From DATFXM01 sp035315885 (GTDB taxonomy: Bacteria > Acidobacteriota > Blastocatellia > UBA7656), in the NCBI GenBank assembly GCA_035315885.1, contig DATFXM010000097.1, forward strand, positions 62,001-126,000: a stretch of 64,000 nucleotides of DNA. The letters are read 5' to 3'. Under the pieces are notes generated by a model. It worked only from the letters and a program-made list of their open reading frames with translations. It did not search any database and was not told where the DNA came from. How positions within the stretch are numbered: the stretch's first letter is position 1; the number at the start of each line of letters is the position of its first letter. The position numbers and the translations under genes were made by a program. This document shows positions 1-8,572 of the stretch, piece by piece.

Positions 1-13
1 GGGTAAAATCGGG

Positions 14-1675
14 TTGAACGCTGTCCCCAGCCCAGAATCCTTATCGCAAGTTGTCCCCACCATAGACTGCAGTCCTCTCTCGAGCAAGCAGCCAAGAATG
101 TACTCAATCTACAACGTCCTCACCAGTCAACACCCAGACGAATTCGTACCAGTTCGCTGCAATGAACAAACGGTCACGCGCCTCATCAGCTATTTCGAGG
201 ACGTGGTCGCCGAGCAGAAACTGGACGCTCTAGTCCTCGAAGGCCGCTGTCTCGACGGAGACTCCAACCGTGCGAATGAGCGCGCACTTAATCTCGTCGA
301 TTCATCGAAGCTGTATATCTTTTCGTGCGATTCAACGTGCAATACCCGCACGTGGACTCCGGTTGCGTCGCCTAACCTCACACTGCTCGAAGAGCGCGAC
401 TTCCACTCGATCGAAAGCGGTCCCTTCGTTCTCGTAATGGATCCGAGTTTCGCTGCGCTCCTGGCATCCAATGTCGTCCCGGACGGTGAGAGCGGACACT
501 TGAAAACTTACGAGATGATCTGGACGTTTGATTCGAACATTGTGTTCACCGCTCTCGAATACCTGATGGCGAGAATCGGAGCACAGCGTCCAACCGAGCT
601 TCTGAAGCTCGAGAGTACGTTGAGTAAATTCACACCACGAGGCTCTTCGCTGCAGATGGCGCTCGCATTCACGATAAAACTAACTTTGCTGATGCAGCGG
701 CAGAACGAGCTGGAGATGGCGACAAGCCGCATCAGCTCGCAAATCTCGAGCACCCTCGAACTCGATCAGATCCTTCGCACCGCGGTCACCGAAGTCGGGC
801 GAGCGCTTAAAGCCAGAAGGGCAGCAGTTGTCTTGTGGGATGGCGCCACCGGCAAGCCCGAGTCAATCGAAGTCTACGATCGCGCAGCGGCACAGGAACT
901 ACAAGAATCCAATTCGACCGGCGATGACACTGACGATACGAACGATTCGCACCCGGGCTCGTTACAAGTACCGATAACCTACAGACAGAGCGTGATCGGG
1001 GAGCTTCACGTCGAGGATGATACGCCCGGTCGCAACTGGGAGCCAGAAGAGATGTTGATGGTCGGCACGGTGTCCGACCAGCTCGCGGTTGCAATAAGCC
1101 ACGCGCGACTCTTCAAGCGAATCCAGACACAAGCAATGACCGACGAGCTTACCGGTCTCTACAACCATCGCCATTTCCAGGAGCAGCTGGACCGGGAGAC
1201 TAAGCTCGCGGACCGTAACAACACGCAGGTCTCATTGATCCTTCTTGACCTGGATCGACTGAAACGGATCAACGACACGCACGGGCATCGATCCGGCGAT
1301 GCCGCGCTGCGCCACGTCGCAAAGACGATGCAACAAACTGTTCGTGACTCCGACATCTCAGCTCGCTATGGAGGCGAAGAGTTTGTCATCATCCTGCCGC
1401 AATGCGGCGGTGAAGACGCTCTTCAGGTGGCGGAGCGGTTGCGAGAGGCCATCGCGTCAACGCCAGTCCCGATGATTGGCCAGGTGACCGCCTCTATCGG
1501 CGTGGCCACTTATCCGGCAATGGCGAAGAACAAAGAAGAGCTTCTCGAGATGGCTGACCGCGCAATGTACCTTGCGAAGGCTGCGGGAAGAAACCGCGTA
1601 CGCACGCTGATGCATCGGACTTATACCAACGTCAACTCGTCAAAAGCATTGGCGGAACCAGAAATGGTGAAGTAG
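14..1675 (+). CDS. DICT-GAF-GGDEF diguanylate cyclase
   Basis: Probable c-di-GMP synthase with sensory domains. The N-terminal ~150 residues resemble a DICT sensory domain, residues ~190-335 look like a GAF domain, and the C-terminus is a GGDEF domain opening with DELTGLYNHRHF. Counting from the ATG at 98, the catalytic GGEEF is near residues 425-429, and the product-inhibition I-site RDSD lies five residues upstream, so the enzyme looks active and feedback inhibited. The listed start is a TTG at 14. The ATG at 98 (525 aa) fits the domain start better, but the frame is open to the window edge, so an upstream start cannot be excluded. No EAL domain or membrane segment is seen. The GGDEF call is firm; the DICT call is by resemblance. 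Confidence 0.9.
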   Translation: MNAVPSPESLSQVVPTIDCSPLSSKQPRMYSIYNVLTSQHPDEFVPVRCNEQTVTRLISYFEDVVAEQKLDALVLEGRCLDGDSNRANERALNLVDSSKLYIFSCDSTCNTRTWTPVASPNLTLLEERDFHSIESGPFVLVMDPSFAALLASNVVPDGESGHLKTYEMIWTFDSNIVFTALEYLMARIGAQRPTELLKLESTLSKFTPRGSSLQMALAFTIKLTLLMQRQNELEMATSRISSQISSTLELDQILRTAVTEVGRALKARRAAVVLWDGATGKPESIEVYDRAAAQELQESNSTGDDTDDTNDSHPGSLQVPITYRQSVIGELHVEDDTPGRNWEPEEMLMVGTVSDQLAVAISHARLFKRIQTQAMTDELTGLYNHRHFQEQLDRETKLADRNNTQVSLILLDLDRLKRINDTHGHRSGDAALRHVAKTMQQTVRDSDISARYGGEEFVIILPQCGGEDALQVAERLREAIASTPVPMIGQVTASIGVATYPAMAKNKEELLEMADRAMYLAKAAGRNRVRTLMHRTYTNVNSSKALAEPEMVK

Positions 1676-1694
1676 CCTCCAGTCGCATAAGCGC

Positions 1695-3266
1695 TCAACT
1701 TCGCACGCGCAGCAACACGACGATCCCTTCATCATTGTAGCTCTCGTAAAATGACCTCTTCAGATCGCCGGCTGTCCGTTGATTGCTTTGCAGCCTGAGA
1801 TCAAGTGGATCGCCTCTCCTCAGAATCACCGTCGAGACATCTTCCGGAATGCCATCGTCAAGGCGATGCCACCTTGCAGTTCCTTCGTGGATGATGTTCG
1901 AGAAACGCAAACCGCCGTGCGGAACTACAGGACCGAATGGTCCGGCGGTCATCAACACCGTGCCCTCGGGAGGATTCGCTCTGAGATATTGGGACAGGCG
2001 CGCGAGCTCGCGGGCAGAGCGCGAATTCACGCCATTTCGATAACCCTCCTGAAAGACCGCAAGCTGTCGGGGGCCTTCCGATATCAGCATCGCGTATTGG
2101 CCGGCAATCAAAACCATCAACGCTACTGCGGCCCTCAGGCGGTACCGCGGTTTGAAGATCAAGACCGAGGCTGGAGCGAGCATTGCGATCAACGGAAGAT
2201 GCGCGAGTCCGTATCTTGCGTTCAACAATCCGAAGATACTCAGCGGAAAGACTTGAATCTCACCGCGATAAATACTGAACACGTGGAATACGAACGGAAT
2301 CCCCAGGAGCAGCAAGGGGGCGCGGCGCGAAATAGAACGCCGTAGCGAGAGGGTTGCCTTAGCTGACCCCAAAGTCGCGGCAAGAATCAGGAGCGGACCC
2401 GCGCATACGGCTGCGGCGGTCAACATCACCGCGAAATCCAACAGCGCGTTGCCCACGAATATCTGCGCCCAACCAAGACTCGCGCGGTTCTGGTTGTAAA
2501 GACCTCGAGCCGAACTAGGCCCGGTAAGAAACTCGAGCGGGTCACCGTAGATTGCAAAGTTGTGCCACAGCCAGTAAGCGGGACCCAACGCAGCGAAAAT
2601 CGCAAATAACGCGGCGCGCGATAACCGGTACCGGGTGCTCGATCCTGCGGACAGATAGACAGTCAACGGAGCAATCGCGGCTACGGGCCACGCCTCGTAC
2701 CGTGAGAGTGTGGCCACCGCCATGGCTAAGCCGGCAATCGTCAAAGCCCGATCGCTCTGGGTCCTGACCCATCGCTGCAACAGGTATACGCTTGTAGACA
2801 ACGCCGCGATGAACACCCACTCAGTGAGCGGCGTAGTCTGCAGGTATATTCCGCTCGGATTCAACACGAGTATCTCGATAGTTATGAGCGCGAGAATCTG
2901 AGCCGCGGGTCCTTTCTCGCCGTAGGTCTCGGACGCAAGCAGGTAGAGCATCAGCGCTGAAACAACGAAGGAAGCCATGGACAGGAGGCTGCCCGCGGCT
3001 CCGGTTCGCCACAAGGAGTCATTGGCGACAAGAGGCAGCATCAATACGGTCTGAAGCGGGAGCCACGGTGAGCCAATCTGGATATATCGTTGCCAGAAGC
3101 CGTTGTCCGGCGAGTCAACTACCTTTCGCGCGATGTTGACGTGTGCCACGCCGTCGCCGTAGTTGTTGGTCATTCCTTGTGAAAAGAAGTAAATGAACGA
3201 CGAGATCGAGACGATGGATGCGGCAACGAGAACCAGGAGCGGTGTGCGGCGGGCCAGCGCGTCCAT
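1695..3266 (-). CDS. GT39-like polytopic membrane glycosyltransferase
   Basis: A 523-residue protein with about ten hydrophobic segments and a soluble C-terminal tail. The first extracytoplasmic loop contains NNYGDGVAHVNIARKV, where the acidic residue occupies the position of the catalytic acid of ArnT/PMT-type (GT-C) glycosyltransferases that use polyprenyl-phosphate sugars. Substrate and acceptor cannot be read from the sequence. It ends 20 bp from the convergent diguanylate cyclase gene and lies downstream of the DAHP synthase gene on the same strand. Confident as a GT-C-fold membrane protein, uncertain as to activity. Confidence 0.7.
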   Translation of the reverse strand: MDALARRTPLLVLVAASIVSISSFIYFFSQGMTNNYGDGVAHVNIARKVVDSPDNGFWQRYIQIGSPWLPLQTVLMLPLVANDSLWRTGAAGSLLSMASFVVSALMLYLLASETYGEKGPAAQILALITIEILVLNPSGIYLQTTPLTEWVFIAALSTSVYLLQRWVRTQSDRALTIAGLAMAVATLSRYEAWPVAAIAPLTVYLSAGSSTRYRLSRAALFAIFAALGPAYWLWHNFAIYGDPLEFLTGPSSARGLYNQNRASLGWAQIFVGNALLDFAVMLTAAAVCAGPLLILAATLGSAKATLSLRRSISRRAPLLLLGIPFVFHVFSIYRGEIQVFPLSIFGLLNARYGLAHLPLIAMLAPASVLIFKPRYRLRAAVALMVLIAGQYAMLISEGPRQLAVFQEGYRNGVNSRSARELARLSQYLRANPPEGTVLMTAGPFGPVVPHGGLRFSNIIHEGTARWHRLDDGIPEDVSTVILRRGDPLDLRLQSNQRTAGDLKRSFYESYNDEGIVVLLRVRS

Positions 3267-3334
3267 TAACCTTGAACCCGGCGGCGCTGGGGGCGACTCA
3301 ACTGTTTGCTGACACGCCTGTGTGGATTCGGTCG

Positions 3335-4390
3335 CTATATCGAGCTGGTTCCTTTCAGCGTAGCTCCGTTAGCTTCGTCGGCGGCATTTGTGAGCAACTG
3401 ATTAATTGCGCGAACCTCACGCACGAGTTGCAGGAACATATCGGGCAGCAGCGCTTGTGGGCCATCAGACAGAGCCTGCTCGGGATGATTGTGAACCTCG
3501 ACCATGATTCCATCGGCTCCCGCGGCTATGGCGGCGCGGGCCATCGGCAGAACCTTGTGACGTTTTCCAGTGCCGTGCGACGGATCAACTATTATCGGCA
3601 AGTGCGAGCGCGTTTGAACCGCTGGTACAACGGACAGGTCCAGGGTATTGCGTGTGTGGTCGGCAAAAGTTCGGACGCCTCGCTCGCACAGGATCACGTT
3701 GTAGTTGCCCTCGGACATTATGTATTCGGCCGCCAGCAGGAATTCTTCAAGAGTCGCCGACATCCCGCGTTTCAGCATGACCGGTTTGCGCGCCTGCCCG
3801 ACTCGGCGAAGCAACGAAAAATTCTGCATATTGCGAGCGCCCACTTGCATGACATCCGCGTATTGCTCCACGAGGTCTGACGTCTCGGTGTCCAGGACTT
3901 CGGTCACGATGCGCAGGCCAAAGCGGTCGCGAACCTGATCCAGGATTTTCAACCCTTCCTTGCCCAGGCCCTGGAACGTGTACGGTGACGTGCGGGGCTT
4001 GAAGGCTCCACCGCGAAACAGCTTCACTCCTGCTGAAGTGACAACTTCGGCGATCTCCATAGTCTGGTCGTAGGACTCCACTGCGCAGGGGCCGGCAATG
4101 ATTGCGGGCTCGTCGCTGCCGATGGCCGCCGAGCCGACCTGCACAATGGTATCGTCGTGCTTCAGGTCCCTGCTTACCAGCTTGTATGGCTTTGAGACGC
4201 GGATAGCCTCGGCGACGCCGGCAAAGTTCTCGAAGTTACCGGGATCAAGGGCTCCCTCGTTTCCAGTAATACCGATCGCGGTGCGCGTCGCACCCGGCAT
4301 CGAGTGCGCGCGGAGTCCGAGCGCTTCAATCGCCTTTACGACCTCGGCGACCTGATCGGCAGTCGCTTCGGGTTTCATCACTATGAGCAT
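3335..4390 (-). CDS. aroF: 3-deoxy-7-phosphoheptulonate synthase (type I beta DAHP synthase)
   Basis: Condenses phosphoenolpyruvate and erythrose 4-phosphate, the first step of the shikimate pathway. Residues 1-~70 form the ferredoxin-like regulatory domain of AroF/Thermotoga-type enzymes, opening MLIVMKPEATADQVAEVV. The TIM-barrel core carries AGPCAVES at ~99-106, KPRTSPYTFQGLG, LKRGMSATLEEF, the metal-ligand cysteine and neighbours in ILCERGVRTF, and IVDPSHGTGKR. The length (351 aa) is normal for the class. The N-terminal domain suggests allosteric control by aromatic end products, which is family knowledge. No other aro genes are adjacent. Confidence 0.96.
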   Translation of the reverse strand: MLIVMKPEATADQVAEVVKAIEALGLRAHSMPGATRTAIGITGNEGALDPGNFENFAGVAEAIRVSKPYKLVSRDLKHDDTIVQVGSAAIGSDEPAIIAGPCAVESYDQTMEIAEVVTSAGVKLFRGGAFKPRTSPYTFQGLGKEGLKILDQVRDRFGLRIVTEVLDTETSDLVEQYADVMQVGARNMQNFSLLRRVGQARKPVMLKRGMSATLEEFLLAAEYIMSEGNYNVILCERGVRTFADHTRNTLDLSVVPAVQTRSHLPIIVDPSHGTGKRHKVLPMARAAIAAGADGIMVEVHNHPEQALSDGPQALLPDMFLQLVREVRAINQLLTNAADEANGATLKGTSSI

Positions 4391-4472
4391 TTGAATTCTC
4401 CGGATCGAACCAAGTCATTACCGTGACGACTCGATTTCTGTATAGCCTTCGAAGTCCGGCCGCGCAAACGCA

Positions 4473-6467
4473 TCACATCCTCTCGGGCGCCTCTATACCC
4501 AGGATCTCCAGCGCAGCCAGGAGCTGTTGGCGCACGATTGCGGTGATTGTGATCAACAAGGCGCGTCGATCGGGATCTGTTTCGGACAGGATGTGATAGC
4601 GATCGTTGTCATAAAACAAGCTGAATTTCTGCGCAAGCTGGAAAGTCCATTTTGCAAGGATCGCCGGCTCCAGCGAGGACACTGCACCGCGAACCGTATC
4701 CGGCAATCGAGTGGCCAGATAGATGAGTGACCAAAGGTCGTCGCCTACTTCGCCGGTCAACAGCTCCCGCAATCTCTCTTTTTTGACCGCGCCCCCGCTG
4801 GCGCTCATAACTGCGTCGGGCTGTACTCCGGCCGCCAATAGTTTTCGAAAGATCGAGTTGACTCTGGTAACCGAGTACTGAATGTAAGGTCCAGTCTCGC
4901 CCTTAAGCGCCAGCGCCTCTTTGAAGTCAAACGAGATGATCGAAGTCCGAGTGTACTTCAGCAAGAAGTATCGGAGAGCGGCGATTGCGATCCTGCGAGC
5001 CGTTTCTCGTTGTTGTGCGTCATCCATGTCCGAATGTCGCGCGGTGACTTCTCTGAGCGCGCCCAGTTGTAGCTGGTCGATGAGGTCGTCAACTTTTACG
5101 CCGAGCCCCTTCCTACCCGACATCGCAACGGAACCTCGCTTGCGATCTTCCTCCGAGACTCGCTGGCCCAGCTCTTCGGCGGCGCTTGCAGACAACACGA
5201 CCTTTTCGTAAGCGAGATGCGCGCTTCTCGCGACGCGATCGTCCCGATCAGCGGCCATCACTCCAAGCTTCACGTAGTGCTGCGGGTAAGACTGCCCGAT
5301 ATCGATCACGTTGAAGTAAGCCGCACCGTTTCCGAACGGCGCATGCGCTTCATCGTTCTCATCGGGGTTCGAAGTCGTGACCCAGACAACTCTGTCATCG
5401 GGATAGACGTAGAAAGGCTTGTAGTAAAAGTCGACTCCAAGTTGCCCCAGTTTCCAGAGGTGAAACGCGATGTCCTTGCCGGTATATGTCACGATCCCGT
5501 TGGAACGAACGATAACTTTGTCGGCTTCGTGCTCGGTGTCGCCATCAGCGTCGCGTTGATCTTCGGCGCGCATGACCCAGCAGCCCTTCAGCCGTCCTTC
5601 GGTCGCATATTCAATCGCGCCTCGCTCTTTCAACAGGGCGAATGCGCGCTGCCAGATATCCAGGTGAAGAACGTCAGACTCGCGCGGGAGCACGTCGTAC
5701 TCGATGTCCAGTCTCTGCATCGTTGCAAGGTGACATTTGAGGATACGGGTTGATACATAATCCGACATCTCGTACGTCTCGCCTGTTCCTTGTTCGATCT
5801 CGTGGAGGGTGCGAGTCCTCAGTTCCAGATTGAACGGGTCCTCTTCGTAGAAGGCGCCGACTCTTGCGTACAGGTCCCAACAATAGTAATCAAACCTGTC
5901 GTCGATTGATGTGATCTCATCGAGCATCTTCTTTTCGAGATACTTGAACCCCACCACCACGTCGGCTACCTGAACGCCGGTATTGTCGATGTAGTTTTGA
6001 ACTTCCACGGTTTCACCGGCCGCGCGCAGCAGTCGAACGGTTGTGTCGCCAAGTACCGCATTCCTCAGATGCCCGATGTGCATGGCTTTATTGGGATTCA
6101 CGGAGGTGTGCTCTACGATGACCTTGCCTTCAAACTGAGGCGAAGGGGTCGCGTGTTTCATCGCAGTCGCGAGGTACTCTGCGCGGTCAAGGAACACGTT
6201 CAGATATCCGGCACCGGCAATTTCCACGCGCTCGACGCCCGAGATCTCCTGAAGTGACTGTGCGAGACGCGTGGCGATGTCTCGCGGATTGTGTTTCTGT
6301 CCGGTTGAGAGCTTCAATCTCTTTCCGAGCTCGAAGGCAACCGGGAAAGCCAGGTCGCCGAGCTCGGTTCGCGGCGGGACCTCTACACCCAACTCGGGCA
6401 GATCAATCTGATAGCAATCTCGAATTGCGGCGCGAAGATGTTCTCGCACCGCTTCTTGAACAGTCAT
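4473..6467 (-). CDS. argS: Arginyl-tRNA synthetase
   Basis: Class I aminoacyl-tRNA synthetase that charges tRNA-Arg. The N-terminal additional domain (~1-95) precedes the catalytic core with VNPNKAMHIGHLRNAVLGD, the HIGH motif being at residues 130-133. A KMSKS-like element, MSGRKG, appears in the middle region. The C-terminal DALR anticodon-binding domain has the usual ETGPYIQYSVTRVNSI lead-in and ends in ALEILGIEAPERM. At 664 aa it is slightly longer than the Escherichia coli enzyme, with an insertion in the core. It is divergently arranged with larC. Confidence 0.96.
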   Translation of the reverse strand: MTVQEAVREHLRAAIRDCYQIDLPELGVEVPPRTELGDLAFPVAFELGKRLKLSTGQKHNPRDIATRLAQSLQEISGVERVEIAGAGYLNVFLDRAEYLATAMKHATPSPQFEGKVIVEHTSVNPNKAMHIGHLRNAVLGDTTVRLLRAAGETVEVQNYIDNTGVQVADVVVGFKYLEKKMLDEITSIDDRFDYYCWDLYARVGAFYEEDPFNLELRTRTLHEIEQGTGETYEMSDYVSTRILKCHLATMQRLDIEYDVLPRESDVLHLDIWQRAFALLKERGAIEYATEGRLKGCWVMRAEDQRDADGDTEHEADKVIVRSNGIVTYTGKDIAFHLWKLGQLGVDFYYKPFYVYPDDRVVWVTTSNPDENDEAHAPFGNGAAYFNVIDIGQSYPQHYVKLGVMAADRDDRVARSAHLAYEKVVLSASAAEELGQRVSEEDRKRGSVAMSGRKGLGVKVDDLIDQLQLGALREVTARHSDMDDAQQRETARRIAIAALRYFLLKYTRTSIISFDFKEALALKGETGPYIQYSVTRVNSIFRKLLAAGVQPDAVMSASGGAVKKERLRELLTGEVGDDLWSLIYLATRLPDTVRGAVSSLEPAILAKWTFQLAQKFSLFYDNDRYHILSETDPDRRALLITITAIVRQQLLAALEILGIEAPERM

Positions 6468-6586
6468 AGATTAAGCCAGTCTCCAGGATTCTTGGCGTTG
6501 TCCTAACAATAAGGACGGAGCCAGCAATATTAGCAGCCGTGTTGTGGTTTTTGAAACGCACTCAGGACTCGGAACTCTCAAGTGTC

Positions 6587-6614
6587 TTGACTTGCATAAA
6601 CAGCGCTCTATAGC
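6587..6614 (+). promoter_or_regulatory. Putative sigma-70 promoter for larC
   Basis: TTGACT (6587-6592), a 16-nt spacer and TATAGC (6609-6614) lie 35 bp before the larC GTG start in the argS/larC divergent intergenic region. Similarity to the sigma-70 consensus is good, but this is an unaided sequence match. Confidence 0.55.
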
Positions 6615-6649
6615 ATTCGCTTTTTGTCGTCGCGTGCAGGAGACAGGTT

Positions 6650-7981
6650 GTGAAGGCTTTGTACTTTGATTGTTTCGCCGGAGCGAGCGGCGACATGATT
6701 GTTGGCGCGTTGCTTGACCTTGGGCTCGAGCTGCGCGCCCTGGTAGAGGTGATTCGATCGCTTCAGATTGAGGGTTATCAACTGCAGACCGAACGGGTGG
6801 ACCGCTGCGGAATCGGAGCCACGCGGTTCAAAGTCGATGTTGATCATCAGGTTCAGAAGCCGAGGAACTTCGCCGATATTCAGGCGCTGATCGAGAGTTC
6901 GTCTTTGAGCGATGAAATTAAGCGCCGATCCCTTGCAGCGTTTTTGAAGATCGCCGAAGCCGAAGCGGCTGTTCATCAAACAACGATTGATCGGGTGCAT
7001 TTCCACGAGGTAGGCGCGATTGATTCGATCGTCGACACCGTAGGCGCAATGGCTGGCCTGGAGATTCTCGGTTTCGACAGGATCGCGTGTTCTGCGATAA
7101 GACTTGGCCGGGGGCTTGTTCGCAGTGAGCACGGAATGCTGCCCGTGCCCGCTCCTGCCACTGCATTGCTCGTGCAAGGCTTGCCGGTCTACGCGGGAGA
7201 TCTGGAAGGCGAATTCCTGACGCCGACCGGCGCTGCGATACTTGCGACCGTTTGCAAGCAGTTTGGGCCGGCACCTTCGATGCGGGTCTCGGCGGTAGGT
7301 TACGGCGCCGGATCGAGGGATTATCGCGGCTTTCCAAATGCACTGAGAGTGATCGCGGGGGAGTTTACCAGTTCTGTTTCGGACTCAGAGAATTTGCGCT
7401 CGACGCAGCTCGGCGGTGAGAGCCCTCAGCCGTCTGTGGATACCGCTCAGACCGAGAGCGTTATTGTTCTCGAGACGAACATCGACGATATGAACCCGCA
7501 GGTTTGCGGGTACGTGCTGGAGCGCGCACTCGCGCTTGGCGCGCACGATGCGTTTGTTACTCCGGTTTACATGAAGAAGAACAGGCCGGGGCTTTTGCTC
7601 ACCCTGGTCTTCACGCCGGAGTTGTTGGAGAGTGTTTCGCGGCTTGTGCTAAGCGAGACTACGACTCTGGGAGTTCGCTATCGCCACGAGCAGCGAAGGG
7701 TGCTTGAGCGGAGCTTTGAAACGGTCAAAACCGCTTATGGCGGGGTTCGGGTAAAGGTGGCGCGCGATGGGCAGCGCACGCTACACTTTCAGCCTGAGTA
7801 TGAAGATTGCGCGAGGCTGGCGCGCGAGCTTGGGGTACCGCTAATCGAGATTCAGTCGGCGGCGTCGATGGCGTATCGTGAGGGCACCGGCGCAGCGGTC
7901 GATAAAGCAGCGGTTGATAAAACGGATGTCGAACTCGAAGAAAAACGCGATCGATCTGAAGAAGATCGAAGCGGGCGTTAA
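6650..7981 (+). CDS. larC: Nickel pincer cofactor biosynthesis protein LarC
   Basis: LarC installs nickel into the pyridinium bis-thiocarboxylate mononucleotide to complete the nickel-pincer cofactor of LarA-type racemases. Signature regions are FDCFAGASGDMIVGALLDLG at the N-terminus, FHEVGAIDSIVDTVGAM, and the C-terminal LETNIDDMNPQVCGY with VTPVYMKKNRPG. The GTG start at 6650 has an AGGAGA ribosome site at 6638-6643. The protein is one 443-aa frame, not split into LarC1 and LarC2 as in some lactobacilli. The tail after ~415 is a repetitive charged stretch (AAVDKAAVDKTD) encoded where the gene overlaps folE. larA, larB and larE are not in the window. Confidence 0.92.
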   Translation: MKALYFDCFAGASGDMIVGALLDLGLELRALVEVIRSLQIEGYQLQTERVDRCGIGATRFKVDVDHQVQKPRNFADIQALIESSSLSDEIKRRSLAAFLKIAEAEAAVHQTTIDRVHFHEVGAIDSIVDTVGAMAGLEILGFDRIACSAIRLGRGLVRSEHGMLPVPAPATALLVQGLPVYAGDLEGEFLTPTGAAILATVCKQFGPAPSMRVSAVGYGAGSRDYRGFPNALRVIAGEFTSSVSDSENLRSTQLGGESPQPSVDTAQTESVIVLETNIDDMNPQVCGYVLERALALGAHDAFVTPVYMKKNRPGLLLTLVFTPELLESVSRLVLSETTTLGVRYRHEQRRVLERSFETVKTAYGGVRVKVARDGQRTLHFQPEYEDCARLARELGVPLIEIQSAASMAYREGTGAAVDKAAVDKTDVELEEKRDRSEEDRSGR

Positions 7982-8516
7982 ATTGATCCTTGAGGGCATA
8001 GGAGAGGATGCCGAGCGGCCCGGCCTGGCGGGTACGCCGCGTCGCGTAGCTCTCATGTACGAAGAAATCTGCGCGGGACTGCACAACAATCCGCGCGAAT
8101 ACATTCATCCGATACCTGCGGAGACGCACGACGAGATGGTGATTGTACGCGACATACCTCTTTATTCGATTTGCGAGCACCATCTACTGCCGTTTGTGGG
8201 GGTGGCGCACATCGCGTACATTCCCAAAGAAGGCCGCATAATCGGGCTCTCAAAGCTGGCGCGGGTCGCCGACATGATGGCCCGGCGTCCGCAGATTCAG
8301 GAGCGGTTGACGACTCAGATCGCCGACATGCTCTTCGAAGAACTCAGAGCGACGGGTGTGATGGTGGTAATCGAAGCCGTACATTTGTGTATGGAGATGC
8401 GAGGCGCGAAGAAGCCGGGTTCGAAGACCATCACCAGTGCTTTGAGAGGTGGCTTCTTAAAAGACCCCAGAACCCGCGCTGAAGCGATGGCCTTGATCCG
8501 CGACCGCAGCAGGTAG
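7926..8516 (+). CDS. folE: GTP cyclohydrolase I
   Basis: Converts GTP to 7,8-dihydroneopterin triphosphate, the entry step to folate and queuosine-type pathways. Zinc-site motifs are present: YSICEHHLLPFVG supplies Cys and His, and HLCMEMRGA supplies the second Cys. ERPGLAGTPRRVALMYEE is the usual N-terminal signature. The ATG at 7926 (MSNSKKNAIDLKK) gives a standard 196-aa protein; a longer frame exists from 7878. The first 56 nt overlap the end of larC in another frame, suggesting translational coupling. Confidence 0.96.
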   Translation: MSNSKKNAIDLKKIEAGVKLILEGIGEDAERPGLAGTPRRVALMYEEICAGLHNNPREYIHPIPAETHDEMVIVRDIPLYSICEHHLLPFVGVAHIAYIPKEGRIIGLSKLARVADMMARRPQIQERLTTQIADMLFEELRATGVMVVIEAVHLCMEMRGAKKPGSKTITSALRGGFLKDPRTRAEAMALIRDRSR

Positions 8517-8572
8517 ACCAGGTGGTGGCGGACAGCCGAGGCCAATCCTGATTCCAACATTCAAGAGACGAA

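Noticed and set aside
5217..5753. 178-codon open frame antisense to argS
   Set aside because: Opposite to the conserved argS core, no recognisable domain.
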